A stretch of DNA of 64,000 nucleotides from Nocardia terrae (GCF_009760405.1 NZ_WRPP01000001.1:434001-498000), one strand, 5' to 3'. Counted from the first letter of the stretch, positions 11,201 through 17,797 are shown. Made by a program: numbers and translations. The notes: generated from the sequence alone by a model not told the origin.

Positions 11201-11390
11201 GTCCCGGGCCGCCGCCCTGGCGATCAACTATGCCGGCGGCCTCGCCTCGGCCCCGTGCACCCTCGACTCCCTCGCCACCGCCGCGCAACTGGATCGCATC
11301 GGCATCCGCTGCCCGGCCGTCGATGCCGCGGTGCTGGATCGCTACCTCGAATACTTCGTCGGCACCGGGTATTTCCCGCCCGCCCGATGA
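5226..11390 (+). CDS. Dimodular nonribosomal peptide synthetase A-T-C-A-T-R with reductive release
   Basis: This is a 2,054-residue multidomain enzyme. The first adenylation domain has YTSGSTGIPKG near residue 178 and is followed by a carrier with phosphopantetheine serine S568 (LGGNS). A condensation domain follows with HHIAADG at 757-763. The second adenylation domain has FTSGSTGRPKG from 1245, and its carrier serine is S1629 (LGGTS). A C-terminal thioester reductase has the NAD(P) loop GATGFLG at 1708-1714 and YVQTK at 1853-1857. There is no loading condensation, epimerase or thioesterase domain, so a dipeptide would be released as an aldehyde or alcohol. Hand alignment to the GrsA pocket gives D-A-L-F-L-G-L-V-A for domain 1 and D-A-W-D-A-G-Q-V-I for domain 2, which I cannot assign. 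The ATG at 5226 opens the family-like MSAPIGGVRR; the frame is open upstream. No tailoring, MbtH or phosphopantetheinyl transferase gene adjoins it. Confidence 0.9.
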   Translation: MSAPIGGVRRLRRSRTRGPRVQTLPQLLSAAVEANAERPALRCAGKLLTYAELDSRSSRLARALIARGLGPEDRVVVALPRSIDSVVAIWAVAKCGAAYVPVDPSYPADRVRHMLTDSGAAVGITLMEWRGALGAGLEWFELDAPARVDELARAADHPVSYLERVRELHGDHAAYVIYTSGSTGIPKGVIVTHTGLAGLCAEAVRRFGLTRDARTLHFASPSFDAAILELLLAAGAGATMVIAPPGIYGGDELLGLLREERVTHAFTTPAALCGTDPVALPELRALLVGGEACPAELVARWSADHALFNLYGPTETTVAVAMSDPLTAGAAITVGPPVPGVTALVLDARLRPVPDGASGELYLAGAALARGYHDRPGLTACSFVALPGGDGQRMYRTGDVVRWIVGVTGHRELEYLGRNDSQVKIRGFRVELGEIDAVLAADESVSFVATTIRRLPNGEAAPASYVLAETGATIDVSALRERARRALPRHAVPAAIVVIDRIPLTPAGKLDRAALPEPRLEVREFREPVGATERVIAAEFAQLLGIDRSSSQRLVGGTDDFFELGGNSLVAMRLTARLSATFGFRVPVDLVFDHPTVAGLAAAVTADPGDTAVRYHDRPALTPRTRGDRDPLSPAQQRMWFLARLDPGSAAQHISIALRLSGVLDVAALGAAVGDLCERHEVLRTVYPEIDGVGYQRVLPLERVRFSPVPQAITESDLPGELIALVSAGFDVTRDVPLRIGLFRLADAEHVLAVVVHHIAADGFSLAPLTRDLAVAYGARSHAQAPAWTPLPVQYADYAIWQRESLGSREDPDSLLSRQLRYWRETLAGLPPLLELPTDRPRPQALGTRGATYGFEVDARLRDALERLARDRGASLFMVVHAALAVVLARLSRTGDVAVGTPLAGRGERQLDDLIGMFVNTLVLRTGVDGSEPFARLLDRVRSTDLDAFAHADVPFESLVEELDPPRTEAHHPLVQVLLTFQNLGEQALRLPDLTIAGVDLADEIAEFDLELTVVEGGAGDGLHCAWRYATELFDESTIAVLAERMVRVLAAAAADPQRPVGDLPLSASTEPAAVTTGSSLSLEAPETLLEPFHAQAARTPFAVAVVGEDRSWTYAEFASWVNSLARELISAGVGPETRVAVAIRRSPEMLAAIYAVLTAGGAYTPIDPGHPADRIAHMIDTIRPACVLTSGAEAVESDPTVPRLRIDGLEAQGNGALSAHAATPITDAERIAPLRSSNAAYVLFTSGSTGRPKGVTITHAAVANLICWMREHYGLGPGDAVLHKTPVTFDASVWELFLPLQIGAPLVIARPDGHLDPDYLMATVRRHGVTILDFVPSMLALLLEDEQVELPTGVRYLAVGGEELPPHVVERLRKRHPAIMDNQYGPTEATVISTFHRCADAYHERVPIGRAVPNTAAYVLDSRLHPVPAGVAGELYLAGRQLARGYEAASGETASRLIADPFGPAGSRMYRTGDLARMRTDGVLEFLGRTDFQLSLHGLRIEPGEVESALCEHPAVAHAAVVVRRAQLIGYVTPVAGGVVDTGAVLALARDRLPGFMVPAQLVVLDAFPLGTSGKLDRSALPEPTSSPREFEAPITADEHAVAAVFAAVLGLERVGRTDDFFALGGTSLTAIRVRAALSERLESDVPLRHLFRHPRVDELAAALRDEPAPPADHPDPRADALLDPAVTAAGCAPVRPGEPAAVLLTGATGFLGVFLLRELLERTTATVHCLVRAESPTAARARILAAATAYRIDLAPYTERIVAVPGDLAAPRLGLDAGRHADLAQRVDAIYHNGALVNHLEPYERMRAANVGGTVSILRLATTTRLKPVHYVSTASLPDLETDPPADLPGYVQTKWVAERLVTAAAERGIPTAVYRPGLITGDTRTGAGSPDAWWTMLRAMLILGLAPDLGDIEVEMVPVDHVAAAITGLSRHSRPGVFDLSRPATVSLRKLLEQIQSRGYRVEVVDPERFGKELATAAEQRAAAGDHTLSRAAALAINYAGGLASAPCTLDSLATAAQLDRIGIRCPAVDAAVLDRYLEYFVGTGYFPPAR

Positions 11391-11566
11391 GGCGACGGCC
11401 GGGGTTTGTCGGTGGGTCGCCGTAGGGTTGCGTGCATGAGCATTTCGGGGTGTCGGTGCGCAAGCTCGGACGAAATCAGTTGCGCGGCCGGTGGTTCGGA
11501 TAACAGAGTATTCGTCGTCAGCGATTCAGGAACAGGGTCATGGGGAGTGGCCCTCCGGGGGAAGGA

Positions 11567-11797
11567 ATGAATTTCATGAACCGCAATACGATTCGCGGTG
11601 AGCAGCGCGGACCCAAGTTCGCGAAGAGCAGTTTCAGCTACGGCGGGGGCGATTGTGTGGAGGTCGCCTACCACGAGGGACAGATCCTGGTGCGCGACTC
11701 CAAGGATCGGCACAGCCCCACGCTGTGGTTCACGAAGTCCGAGTGGCGCGCGTTCACCTCGGGTGTGCGCGCCAGCGAGTTCGACTTCGGAGACTGA
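11567..11797 (+). CDS. DUF397 protein
   Basis: This protein of about 76 residues contains the DUF397 signature: FAKSSFSYGGGDCVEVAY, then ILVRDSKD, then LWFTKSEWRAFTSGV. DUF397 proteins are small actinobacterial partners of Scr1/WhiJ-type helix-turn-helix regulators, often modulating development or antibiotic genes. The matching regulator is the convergent gene at 11881-12801, which supports the pairing. Either ATG 11567 or ATG 11576 could be used; GGAAGGA is better spaced (nine bases) for 11576. The NRPS ends about 175 bases upstream, and no functional link to it is visible. Confidence 0.85.
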   Translation: MNFMNRNTIRGEQRGPKFAKSSFSYGGGDCVEVAYHEGQILVRDSKDRHSPTLWFTKSEWRAFTSGVRASEFDFGD

Positions 11798-11803
11798 CGT
11801 GAA

Positions 11804-11837
11804 GGTGGTGTCGCAGCGAGTTTGCTGCGACACCACC
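11804..11837. terminator. Bidirectional hairpin terminator
   Basis: A perfect 14-bp stem (GGTGGTGTCGCAGC and its complement) with a six-base loop lies between the converging DUF397 and HTH genes. There is no long T tract, as is usual in actinobacteria. Confidence 0.6.
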
Positions 11838-11880
11838 ACCCCCACGTGCGGTCGACCCCTCGACGACCGCTGGAAAATGG

Positions 11881-12801
11881 TCAATGGGTTGCGATGCGCT
11901 GGATTTCGTCCCGAAGGTCGGTGAGGAATCGATGGGCATCGGTGTCGAACAAGGCCATTCGAGTCAAGGCGTCCCAGCGTCTGCGGTGGGCGTCGACGAG
12001 TTCGGGGCCGCGCGTGACCATGCTGCCCGAGATCGGTTCCGCGGAGGCGAGGGCGTGGTCCTCGCTCTCGTAGATGACGAAACCGTGCGGGATGGTCGTG
12101 CTGGCCTCGATATCCTGCGGAATCACCCCGATGGTGACCGTATCGAGGGTCTCGATCGAGATGATCCGGTCCAGCTGGGCCAGCAGTATGCGATGCGGTC
12201 CGGGCCGAAAGCGCAGGGCCGCTTCGGTCATCAGGAATTCGAAGCGCTTGGCGGGGTCGTACAGCACCCGCTGGCGATCCAGCCGGGCGGCGAGCGCGGC
12301 CGCGAGCGCGTCGGGCGAATAGGGCGGATCGAAGCTGGCGAACACCCGGCGTGCGTAGTCGGCGGTCTGTAGCAGACCCGGCACCAGGGCGGGCTGGAAG
12401 TTGCGCACCACCTGTGCGTCTTCCTCCAAAGCCCTTACGTCGTCCTGTAAGTGCGGGCGATCCGCGAGCGAGGACGCCCAGTCGCGCACCTCGGGCGAAT
12501 GCGCCGCCTCGGTGAGGCCGCGTAGCGAACGCTGGCAATCCGCGTCCGCCCCAACGGCTTTCGCCCAGTCCAGGACCTGCGGTAGCGGGGGAACCACATG
12601 CCCGGCCTCGATCCGGGACAGTGTCGACTGACTGATACCGACCCGTTTGGCCAATTCCCGACCCGAGATTCCAGCGATGTCCCGCAGCCGGCGCAGCTCC
12701 ACGCCCAACTGCTGGCGCGGCCGCGACACGCGCGCAACCGAATTCGCGGCGGGTGTCGCCGCCGCGGTCGCGCCCTCTGCGGGTTGATTCACTGGAACCA
12801 T
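11881..12801 (-). CDS. XRE-family HTH regulator with DUF5753 domain (Scr1/WhiJ-like)
   Basis: This 306-residue protein has an N-terminal helix-turn-helix at about 32-85 (LGVELRRLRDIAGISGRELAKRVGISQSTLSRIEAG). A long DUF5753-type sensor domain follows, with EEDAQVVRNFQPALVPGLLQTADYAR and a C-terminal RWDALTRMALFDTDAHRFL. Such regulators control a neighbouring DUF397 gene, here convergent at 11567-11797. A perfect 8-bp dyad directly abuts the start codon (12802-12822), so autorepression is likely. The ATG at 12801 lacks a clear ribosome-binding site, so a leaderless transcript or a slightly internal start is possible. Confidence 0.88.
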   Translation of the reverse strand: MVPVNQPAEGATAAATPAANSVARVSRPRQQLGVELRRLRDIAGISGRELAKRVGISQSTLSRIEAGHVVPPLPQVLDWAKAVGADADCQRSLRGLTEAAHSPEVRDWASSLADRPHLQDDVRALEEDAQVVRNFQPALVPGLLQTADYARRVFASFDPPYSPDALAAALAARLDRQRVLYDPAKRFEFLMTEAALRFRPGPHRILLAQLDRIISIETLDTVTIGVIPQDIEASTTIPHGFVIYESEDHALASAEPISGSMVTRGPELVDAHRRRWDALTRMALFDTDAHRFLTDLRDEIQRIATH

Positions 12802-12822
12802 GATGATTCAGATCGAATCATC
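12802..12822. promoter_or_regulatory. Palindromic operator touching the HTH start codon
   Basis: GATGATTC-agatc-GAATCATC is a perfect 8-bp inverted repeat ending one base before the ATG of the HTH/DUF5753 gene. Its position would block transcription or translation start, as expected for self-repression. Confidence 0.5.
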
Positions 12823-12876
12823 TCTATTCACCTGAGTCAAGGTTCGGCCGGTCACAGCCATGAATCAGCCGTATTT

Positions 12877-13740
12877 TCACAGGTCGAGCATGGCGGCGGC
12901 GATGCGGTCGGAGGCGGAATCGCGCAGCGCGGTACCCATGTCGTCGAGGACGAGCAGTCGCGCGCTGGGGATTTCGGCCGCGAGCGCCTCGCCATTGCCG
13001 ACCGGGAAGAACGGATCGGCGCGGCCGTGCACCACGAGCGCGGGCACGCCGAGTTCGCCGAGCCGGTGCCGCCAGCGCGGCGCACAATCGATGCGGGAGA
13101 ACACCATTCCGAGTTGGTTCGCCGCGTGCACGGCGGGATCGTTCGACGGTGTGCGGTCCCAGATGCGCACCGCCGTCGCCCGAGCCTGCTCTGGGTCGTT
13201 GCCCAGCAGCCCGGCCCCCGCGGCGGCGAACGCCGCGACAGCGTCGCGATCGGTCCAGTCCGGGAGCGGGCGGGAGAAGAGCGCGCTCATGACGGCGGGG
13301 TCGTGGTCGGGCAGGTCCGCGTCGGCCGGGCCCGGCGCCACCGGTCGCGTGCCGACGAGCGTCAGCGCGGAGAACGTTTCCGGGTGGTCCAGCGCGGCGA
13401 CCTGAGCGACCATCCCGCCGACGCCGATTCCGCCCAGCTGCGCGGACCGAGCGCCGAGCGCCTCGACCAGCGCGGCCGCGTCGGCAGCCAGGTCCCGCAG
13501 CTCGTAGCCCGGATTCTCCGGATCGAGCGTCGTCGAAGCGCCGCAGTCGCGCAGGTCGTAGCGGACCACCCGCCGCCCCGCCGACGCGAGCCGCGCGCAC
13601 AGTCCGTCGGGCCACGTCAGCATCGTCGTCCCGCCGACCAACAGGATCAGCGGATCGTCCGCCCGCCCGAAGTGCTCGGTCCCGAGCTCCACCCCGTTCG
13701 CCCGTACCGAGGTCACACCCGACCCCGACGCTCCCACCAT
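12877..13740 (-). CDS. Alpha/beta-hydrolase fold protein lacking catalytic Ser and His
   Basis: This 287-residue protein matches the RdmC/aclacinomycin-esterase type of alpha/beta hydrolase, with VRYDLRDCGASTT, the LVGTRPV strand, and an acid-bearing VHGRADPFFPV. The nucleophile elbow reads G104-I-G106-V-G108, so the usual Ser is Gly. Near the C-terminus the normal MGH is M-G-T270, so the His is also missing. The fold appears intact and the frame is unbroken over full length, which suggests a non-hydrolytic binding role or a changed chemistry rather than decay. ATG 13740 has AGGAG six bases upstream. It stands alone between the HTH gene and a small secreted protein. Confidence 0.78.
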   Translation of the reverse strand: MVGASGSGVTSVRANGVELGTEHFGRADDPLILLVGGTTMLTWPDGLCARLASAGRRVVRYDLRDCGASTTLDPENPGYELRDLAADAAALVEALGARSAQLGGIGVGGMVAQVAALDHPETFSALTLVGTRPVAPGPADADLPDHDPAVMSALFSRPLPDWTDRDAVAAFAAAGAGLLGNDPEQARATAVRIWDRTPSNDPAVHAANQLGMVFSRIDCAPRWRHRLGELGVPALVVHGRADPFFPVGNGEALAAEIPSARLLVLDDMGTALRDSASDRIAAAMLDL

Positions 13741-13845
13741 GCCGAACTCCTGTCTGTCGGTACACCCGGAGGTATCGACGACGGGTTCACCCGAAAATCA
13801 TCGGTCCGGCCGCAGGAAAGAGCGTGAGGACGGGGGATGAGTCGA

Positions 13846-14130
13846 CTAGTCGACCCGGCACAGCCATTCGGTGCCGTAGTGCGCGGCGTTGCCGCCATCG
13901 AGGTGGACCCAGTGTCCGCCGTTGTCGCAAGGCTCGCCTTCGACGTGCGCGGGCGCGGGCGGCGGGGTCGCGATTACGCCGGGCAGACCGCGGAACACGC
14001 CGTCGGGCAGGGGAATCGAGATGCCGGGGACCGGCTGCCACACATCGGCATTCGCGGTGGCCGTCGTGGCGAGCGGAAAGACGATGGCTCCGGCCGCCGC
14101 CGCCGTCAAGACTGTCGCAAAGCGCTTCAT
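13846..14130 (-). CDS. Small secreted protein
   Basis: This 94-residue protein begins MKRFATVLTAAAAGAIVFPLA and has a typical signal peptide with a likely cleavage after TANA. The mature part is short, Pro- and Gly-rich, with two cysteines (EPCDNGG and EWLCRVD) that could pair. The ATG at 14130 is chosen because AGGAGG lies seven bases upstream, although the frame is open further. I recognise no family; function unknown. Confidence 0.65.
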   Translation of the reverse strand: MKRFATVLTAAAAGAIVFPLATTATANADVWQPVPGISIPLPDGVFRGLPGVIATPPPAPAHVEGEPCDNGGHWVHLDGGNAAHYGTEWLCRVD

Positions 14131-14302
14131 TCCCGGTCCTCCTGCTGAATCGGCTCCAAAGATCGGTCGGGACTTCCCAACCGGGCCGATGTCCGACACC
14201 GGCCACAGGAAGATCATCGTCCGTGGCCACGCCGAGCATTAGCGAATTTATGGCAAACCGCTTGATGATCCGTGCTACATCTCCGCTATCGAGTGCGGTG
14301 GA

Positions 14303-15472
14303 TCACTTGCTGTCCAAGCGCGGGAAGAGCAGTTCCCGCACCAGGAGCATCAGGCTCGCGGCGACGGGAATCGCGAGCAGCGCGCCGAGCACGCCCAGGA
14401 TCGAACCGCCGATCAGCACGGCGACAATGGTGACCACCGCGGGCACCTGGACGGTGCGTCCGATGATGCGGGGCACCAGCAGGTAGTCCTCGATCCAGCG
14501 CAGCACGATGAAGAAGGCCACGGTCGCCAGGCACACCGGAAGCGAAACCGTCAGTGCGACAAGGGTGATGATGATCCCGGCGAGCGTGGATCCGATCAGC
14601 GGGATCAGGTCGAGAACCGCGACCAGTACGGCGAGGACGAGCGCGAACGGGACGCCGAAGGCGGCCAGCCAGATGAAGGTGAGCACGCCGGTGATGAGCG
14701 AGATCAACAGATTGCCGAGCACATAGCCGCCGACCTTGGCCAGGATCGCGTCGCCGATGAGGATGGCCCGGGGGCGGCGGGCATTCGGGAAGAACCGATA
14801 GAGGTTGGTGCGCAAGGAGGGGAAGTTGGCCGAGAAGTACGCGGTGAGCACTGCGACGATCACCGTGGCGGTCAGCGCGCCGAACACCACTTTGCCGGCG
14901 CCGACGAGTCCCTGCGACAGCTTGCCGAAGTCGGCGTCGACGCCGCGACTCAGCTTCTCGTCGAGGTGGAAGCGATCGGCGGCCCGGTGCACGACCGGGT
15001 AGCGGTCCTCGAGATGGTGGAGGCTGTCGGGCGCATGGTGAATCAGCGCCTGGCCCTGATCGAGCAGTGGCGTGATCGCGGCCCACAGGAAGACGGCCAG
15101 GCCGCCGAGCGTCACCGCGAACACCAGCGCCACGGCGAAGCCGCGCCGGACATGGTGGCGGCTGAGCCACGACACCGCCGGTTCGATGCCGATGGCGAGG
15201 AACAGCGCCGCCACCACGAGCAGCAATGCCTGGTGGGCGGCGAGGACCACCCGGACCGCGCCGACGGTGACCAGCACCCCCGCGGCGGCCATGAGGCCCA
15301 TCATGAACGGCGAACGCCGGTCGAACCTGCGTCCGGGCTTGCCGAACGGGTTCGTATCGCTGGAGAGCCGCGCGGCACGCTCCTCCGCGGACGAGATGGT
15401 CGCCGGTTCGTCGTCGGGGCGCGGCTGACCGACCCAGCGACTGTGGTGCGCTTCCTCGCCCATATCCGTCAT
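14303..15472 (-). CDS. AI-2E/PerM-family membrane transporter
   Basis: This 389-residue membrane protein has a hydrophilic N-terminus of about 55 residues, then around seven to eight hydrophobic helices. A characteristic paired segment is seen (VAVLDLIPLIGSTLAGIIITLVAL, then LRWIEDYLLVPRIIGRTVQVPAVVTI). These are hallmarks of the AI-2E transporter family (YdiK, PerM, TqsA), whose members export diverse small molecules or act as Na+/H+ antiporters. A quorum-sensing role should not be assumed here. Start candidates are 15472 and 15463. It is a monocistron with no informative neighbours. Confidence 0.85.
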   Translation of the reverse strand: MTDMGEEAHHSRWVGQPRPDDEPATISSAEERAARLSSDTNPFGKPGRRFDRRSPFMMGLMAAAGVLVTVGAVRVVLAAHQALLLVVAALFLAIGIEPAVSWLSRHHVRRGFAVALVFAVTLGGLAVFLWAAITPLLDQGQALIHHAPDSLHHLEDRYPVVHRAADRFHLDEKLSRGVDADFGKLSQGLVGAGKVVFGALTATVIVAVLTAYFSANFPSLRTNLYRFFPNARRPRAILIGDAILAKVGGYVLGNLLISLITGVLTFIWLAAFGVPFALVLAVLVAVLDLIPLIGSTLAGIIITLVALTVSLPVCLATVAFFIVLRWIEDYLLVPRIIGRTVQVPAVVTIVAVLIGGSILGVLGALLAIPVAASLMLLVRELLFPRLDSK

Positions 15473-15644
15473 TCGAATCCGCTCGCACGTATGGCCCGTC
15501 GACGTCGAAGCCGATGCGGCACAGTACTTCCGGTCGCATCGTCGATCATGTCCTGCTCGTGCCGACTTACCCCGGATGCGGGAGGTGAAACCCGGTTACG
15601 GAGGGGAATCCGGGGCCCGTCGATCGACCCGCGGCGGGACGATC

Positions 15645-16016
15645 TCAGGGCTCCCGCGGCTCGTCGTCCGCGCGCTGGGGCGGCGTCGTATTCGACTGGC
15701 GCAGTGTGGCGTTGGCATTCTCGAGGACGGAGTTTGCGGCGCGGAGCGTGCTGTTGGTGTCCTCGAGGTCGAGGATGCGGCCGATACCGGCCAGGTTGAT
15801 GCCCTGCTCCGCCAGGGCGGCGATGCGCACCAGCCGGGCGAGGTCGTCGCCGCTGTAGCGGCGGGTGCCGCCCGCGCTGCGGGTGGGTGTGATCAGTCCG
15901 TGCTGCTCGTACAGGCGCAGGGTCTGCACCCCGACGCCGGACAGTTCCGCGGCGACCGAGATCGCGTACACCGCTTGCGCCGACGTCGGAAGGTGGTCCT
16001 GTTCGCCTGCCTGCAT
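15645..16016 (-). CDS. MerR-family regulator, HspR-like
   Basis: This 123-residue protein carries a MerR winged helix (VYAISVAAELSGVGVQTLRLYEQHGL, then GGTRRYSGDDLARLVRIAAL). A predicted coiled coil with Asn- and Leu-rich repeats follows (LEDTNSTLRAANSVLENANATLRQSN). The N-terminal pattern matches HspR, the heat-shock repressor of actinobacteria, and it diverges from an hsp20 gene, the usual kind of HspR target. HspR normally binds the HAIR element; the shared intergenic region instead shows a CIRCE-like site and other dyads. ATG 16016 has GAGGAAGG eight bases upstream. Confidence 0.82.
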   Translation of the reverse strand: MQAGEQDHLPTSAQAVYAISVAAELSGVGVQTLRLYEQHGLITPTRSAGGTRRYSGDDLARLVRIAALAEQGINLAGIGRILDLEDTNSTLRAANSVLENANATLRQSNTTPPQRADDEPREP

Positions 16017-16072
16017 CCCGAAACCTTCCTCTGCTCACGCGCTGTCGAAGTTCAGATTACCTCTCTCAGAAC

Positions 16073-16099
16073 CTTGCACTCACCTATGCCGAGTGCTAA
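16073..16099. promoter_or_regulatory. CIRCE element (HrcA operator) upstream of hsp20
   Basis: CTTGCACTC, nine bases, then GAGTGCTAA. The CIRCE consensus is TTAGCACTC-N9-GAGTGCTAA; the right half matches fully and the left half at seven of nine. It lies 77 bases before the hsp20 start. HrcA itself is not encoded in the window. Confidence 0.75.
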
Positions 16100-16134
16100 A
16101 AAATATCTATGTCAGATGGCATAGGTTATCTGAC
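16083..16134. promoter_or_regulatory. Overlapping dyads in the merR-hsp20 intergenic region
   Basis: Two further perfect inverted repeats overlap the CIRCE region. ACCTATGCC (16082-16090, the CIRCE spacer) pairs with GGCATAGGT (16118-16126). GTCAGAT (16111-16117) pairs with ATCTGAC (16128-16134). They are plausible binding sites for the divergent MerR protein or mutually exclusive mRNA hairpins. Confidence 0.5.
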
Positions 16135-16175
16135 AACCCTTCGATCGAGATTGGAGTGAGTTGGAGGTGGCGACC

Positions 16176-16598
16176 ATGCTGATGCGCACCGATCCCTTCC
16201 GTGACCTGGATCGTTTGACTCAGCAGGTGTTCGGCACACCGGCCCGTCCGGCCGTGATGCCGATGGACGCCTGGCGCGACGGAGACGAGTTCTTCGTGGA
16301 ATTCGACCTGCCCGGTATCGACCCGGACACCCTCGACCTGGATGTCGAACGCAATGTGATCACCGTGCGCGCCTCGCGCCCGCAGCTGGACCAGAACCGG
16401 TCGATGATCGCGGCCGAACGCACCCGCGGCGAATTCAGCCGGCAACTGTTCCTCGGCGAGAACCTGGACACCGAGCAGATTCGCGCCGACTACCTCGACG
16501 GGGTGCTGCGTCTGACCATTCCGGTCGCCGAGCAGGCCAAACCTCGCAAGATCGAGGTCGCCCGCCACAACGGCAAACACCAGGCCCTTCCCGCCTGA
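16176..16598 (+). CDS. Hsp20/alpha-crystallin small heat-shock protein
   Basis: This 140-residue ATP-independent holdase has the alpha-crystallin domain from about residue 35 to 125. It includes [26 protein letters not shown], the [14 protein letters not shown] strand pair, and the family motif [15 protein letters not shown] near the end. The start is taken at ATG 16176 because GGAGGTGG is five bases upstream. Its promoter region holds a CIRCE site and other dyads, and a HspR-like MerR regulator is divergent, so heat-shock induction is likely. Confidence 0.92.
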   Translation: MLMRTDPFRDLDRLTQQVFGTPARPAVMPMDAWRDGDEFFVEFDLPGIDPDTLDLDVERNVITVRASRPQLDQNRSMIAAERTRGEFSRQLFLGENLDTEQIRADYLDGVLRLTIPVAEQAKPRKIEVARHNGKHQALPA

Positions 16599-16829
16599 CT
16601 CGCCGGGCGTCGTCCCCTGCGCCGGTCGGTGACCACGTTGTGAAAGCGAGGTGATGCCAGGCAGGAATGGTAACGGACACTGCATTCTCGCGCGGGGCGG
16701 GAAGCGAAACCTAGGGCCCGCGTCGAACACCGCGGCGGTGGAACATCTTCGGTGCACACCTGGCCGCCGCGGCAGGCGCGGGCCCGTGCGGCCCGCCCCG
16801 CGCGGGATGAATCATCAAGAGCCGGTTGG

Positions 16830-17024
16830 CTACTCGGTTTCGGCGGAGGCGTCCAGTCCGAGCATCTTCAGCAGGAAGGCGCAGTCCTCGGCATCGAGGG
16901 CATGGCCGGCGACGGTCAGGGCTGCCTGGGCGTTCTGTTTCTCGCACGCGGCTTTCTCGGCGGCGCGTGCCGCACCGAACTCACTCTGCTCGTGCTGGAG
17001 GGTGGTCTGTCGTGCAGAGCTCAT
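16830..17024 (-). CDS. Small conserved-looking hypothetical protein
   Basis: This 64-residue reading frame begins MSSARQTTLQHEQSEFGAARAAEKAACEKQ and ends LDAEDCAFLLKMLGLDASAETE. GGGAAG stands about eight bases before the ATG at 17024. The composition is helical and acidic at the C-terminus. It lies between hsp20 and the tRNA-His terminator at the insertion boundary. I do not recognise a family. Confidence 0.55.
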   Translation of the reverse strand: MSSARQTTLQHEQSEFGAARAAEKAACEKQNAQAALTVAGHALDAEDCAFLLKMLGLDASAETE

Positions 17025-17160
17025 TGGAATACTTCCCGCCGATGGCGCCGGATCACCGAATCCGAATGACGCGGGCCGACTACCGCTCACCCTACGGACT
17101 ACTCCTCACCTTCGGACCACCGACCCGGCTGGAACGCACACATTTTCACCCGACATGCGA

Positions 17161-17194
17161 CGAGGGCCCCGATCCGAATGGATCGGGGCCCTCG
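17161..17194. terminator. Hairpin terminator, probably the original tRNA-His terminator
   Basis: A perfect 15-bp stem (CGAGGGCCCCGATCC and complement) with a GAAT loop sits four bases left of the truncated tRNA copy. In the uninterrupted chromosome it would lie directly downstream of the minus-strand tRNA-His gene, so insertion of the element displaced it by 27.9 kb. Confidence 0.7.
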
Positions 17195-17198
17195 TGTC

Positions 17199-17235
17199 GG
17201 GGTGGCTGACGGGACTCGAACCCGCGACACCCAGG
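17199..17235. repeat. Left attachment site: 37-bp copy of the tRNA-His 3' end
   Basis: This 37-bp sequence is identical to 45,054-45,090 inside the intact tRNA-His gene. It contains the T arm and 3' acceptor strand on the minus strand. Identity stops abruptly on both sides. It marks the distal junction of the integrated element. Confidence 0.92.
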
Positions 17236-17578
17236 CACAAGATCGCAGGATTTCTGGGGGTCCCCGGATGCCCTTCGGTGTCCCGCAGGGGAGCGAAATT
17301 CGCTGGTGCAGAGTGCATTTCAATGGTTGTGCATGTCCCTCGTCATCCCTGCCCGTCCCGCGGTGTCTGCGCTCAGAAGTTGGTAATGAGTTGGAAAGGT
17401 TCGAGTCCCTGTCCCGGGTTGTGCCGCTATCGCCGAATGTCGGGCTTCGGTGTGTCGTGGTTGCGACACGCCGACGAGTTTCGACGTTGAGCAAACGAGC
17501 GGCTACCGCATGGGTCTTGCCTGTTATCGGGGCAGGAAGCGGCGTCTACCAGCTGCTTGTACGGACGGTCGATGCGCC
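17236..17578. other. Non-coding left end of the island with integrase arm-like repeat
   Basis: I see no convincing gene here. The stretch contains TGCGCTCAGAAGTTGGT at 17368-17384, repeated exactly next to the integrase at 44968-44984, with further AGTTGG motifs nearby. A short tRNA T-arm-like string, GGTTCGAGTCCC, occurs near 17399. Confidence 0.6.
17368..17384 (+). repeat. Direct repeat, left copy (putative integrase arm site)
   Basis: TGCGCTCAGAAGTTGGT is identical to 44968-44984. In both places a second AGTTGG follows within about 12 bases. Its placement just inside each end of the element suits arm-type binding sites of a tyrosine integrase. Confidence 0.55.
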
Positions 17579-17797
17579 ATGAATGACGCGGAGCGTGATG
17601 TATTGATCCGGAAGCACTTCCTCGAGTACGGCCGAGTTATCGAAGCTGGCGAGAAGGCGAAGGACGCCCGGCTGCAACTTCTCGTGCGGCTGCGGGCCGT
17701 CGACCCGGACTATTACACGCAGACTCGGCTGGCTGGGTTGTCCGGCATGTCGCAGCAGAACGTCTCGTACCTATTGGCGAAACCGTCAGCTGCCTAG
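17579..17797 (+). CDS. Small helix-turn-helix-like protein
   Basis: This 72-residue protein begins MNDAERDVLIRKHFLEYGRVIEAGEKAKDARL. Its C-terminal half, YTQTRLAGLSGMSQQNVSYLLAKP, reads as a helix-turn-helix (sigma-like 'TRLAGLSGMSQQNVSYLL'). The ATG at 17579 is the first in a frame that is open from 17450. It is the leftmost gene of the element and may be a small regulator. No family is recognised with certainty. Confidence 0.5.
   Translation: MNDAERDVLIRKHFLEYGRVIEAGEKAKDARLQLLVRLRAVDPDYYTQTRLAGLSGMSQQNVSYLLAKPSAA

Noticed and set aside
9318..11288. 656-codon open frame on the minus strand under the NRPS
   Set aside because: It is a GC-skew shadow of the A-T-R region, with His/Gly/Arg/Gln-rich composition and no motif.
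14303..15472. Autoinducer-2 exporter role
   Set aside because: The family name is historical; no quorum-sensing gene is nearby, so only the family is claimed.
17199..17235. Second tRNA-His gene at the left junction
   Set aside because: Only the 3' 37 bases are present; the acceptor 5' strand, D arm and anticodon loop are missing.
17399..17410. tRNA T-arm-like GGTTCGAGTCCC in the left end
   Set aside because: Twelve bases only, with no surrounding cloverleaf. It may be chance or an old attachment remnant.
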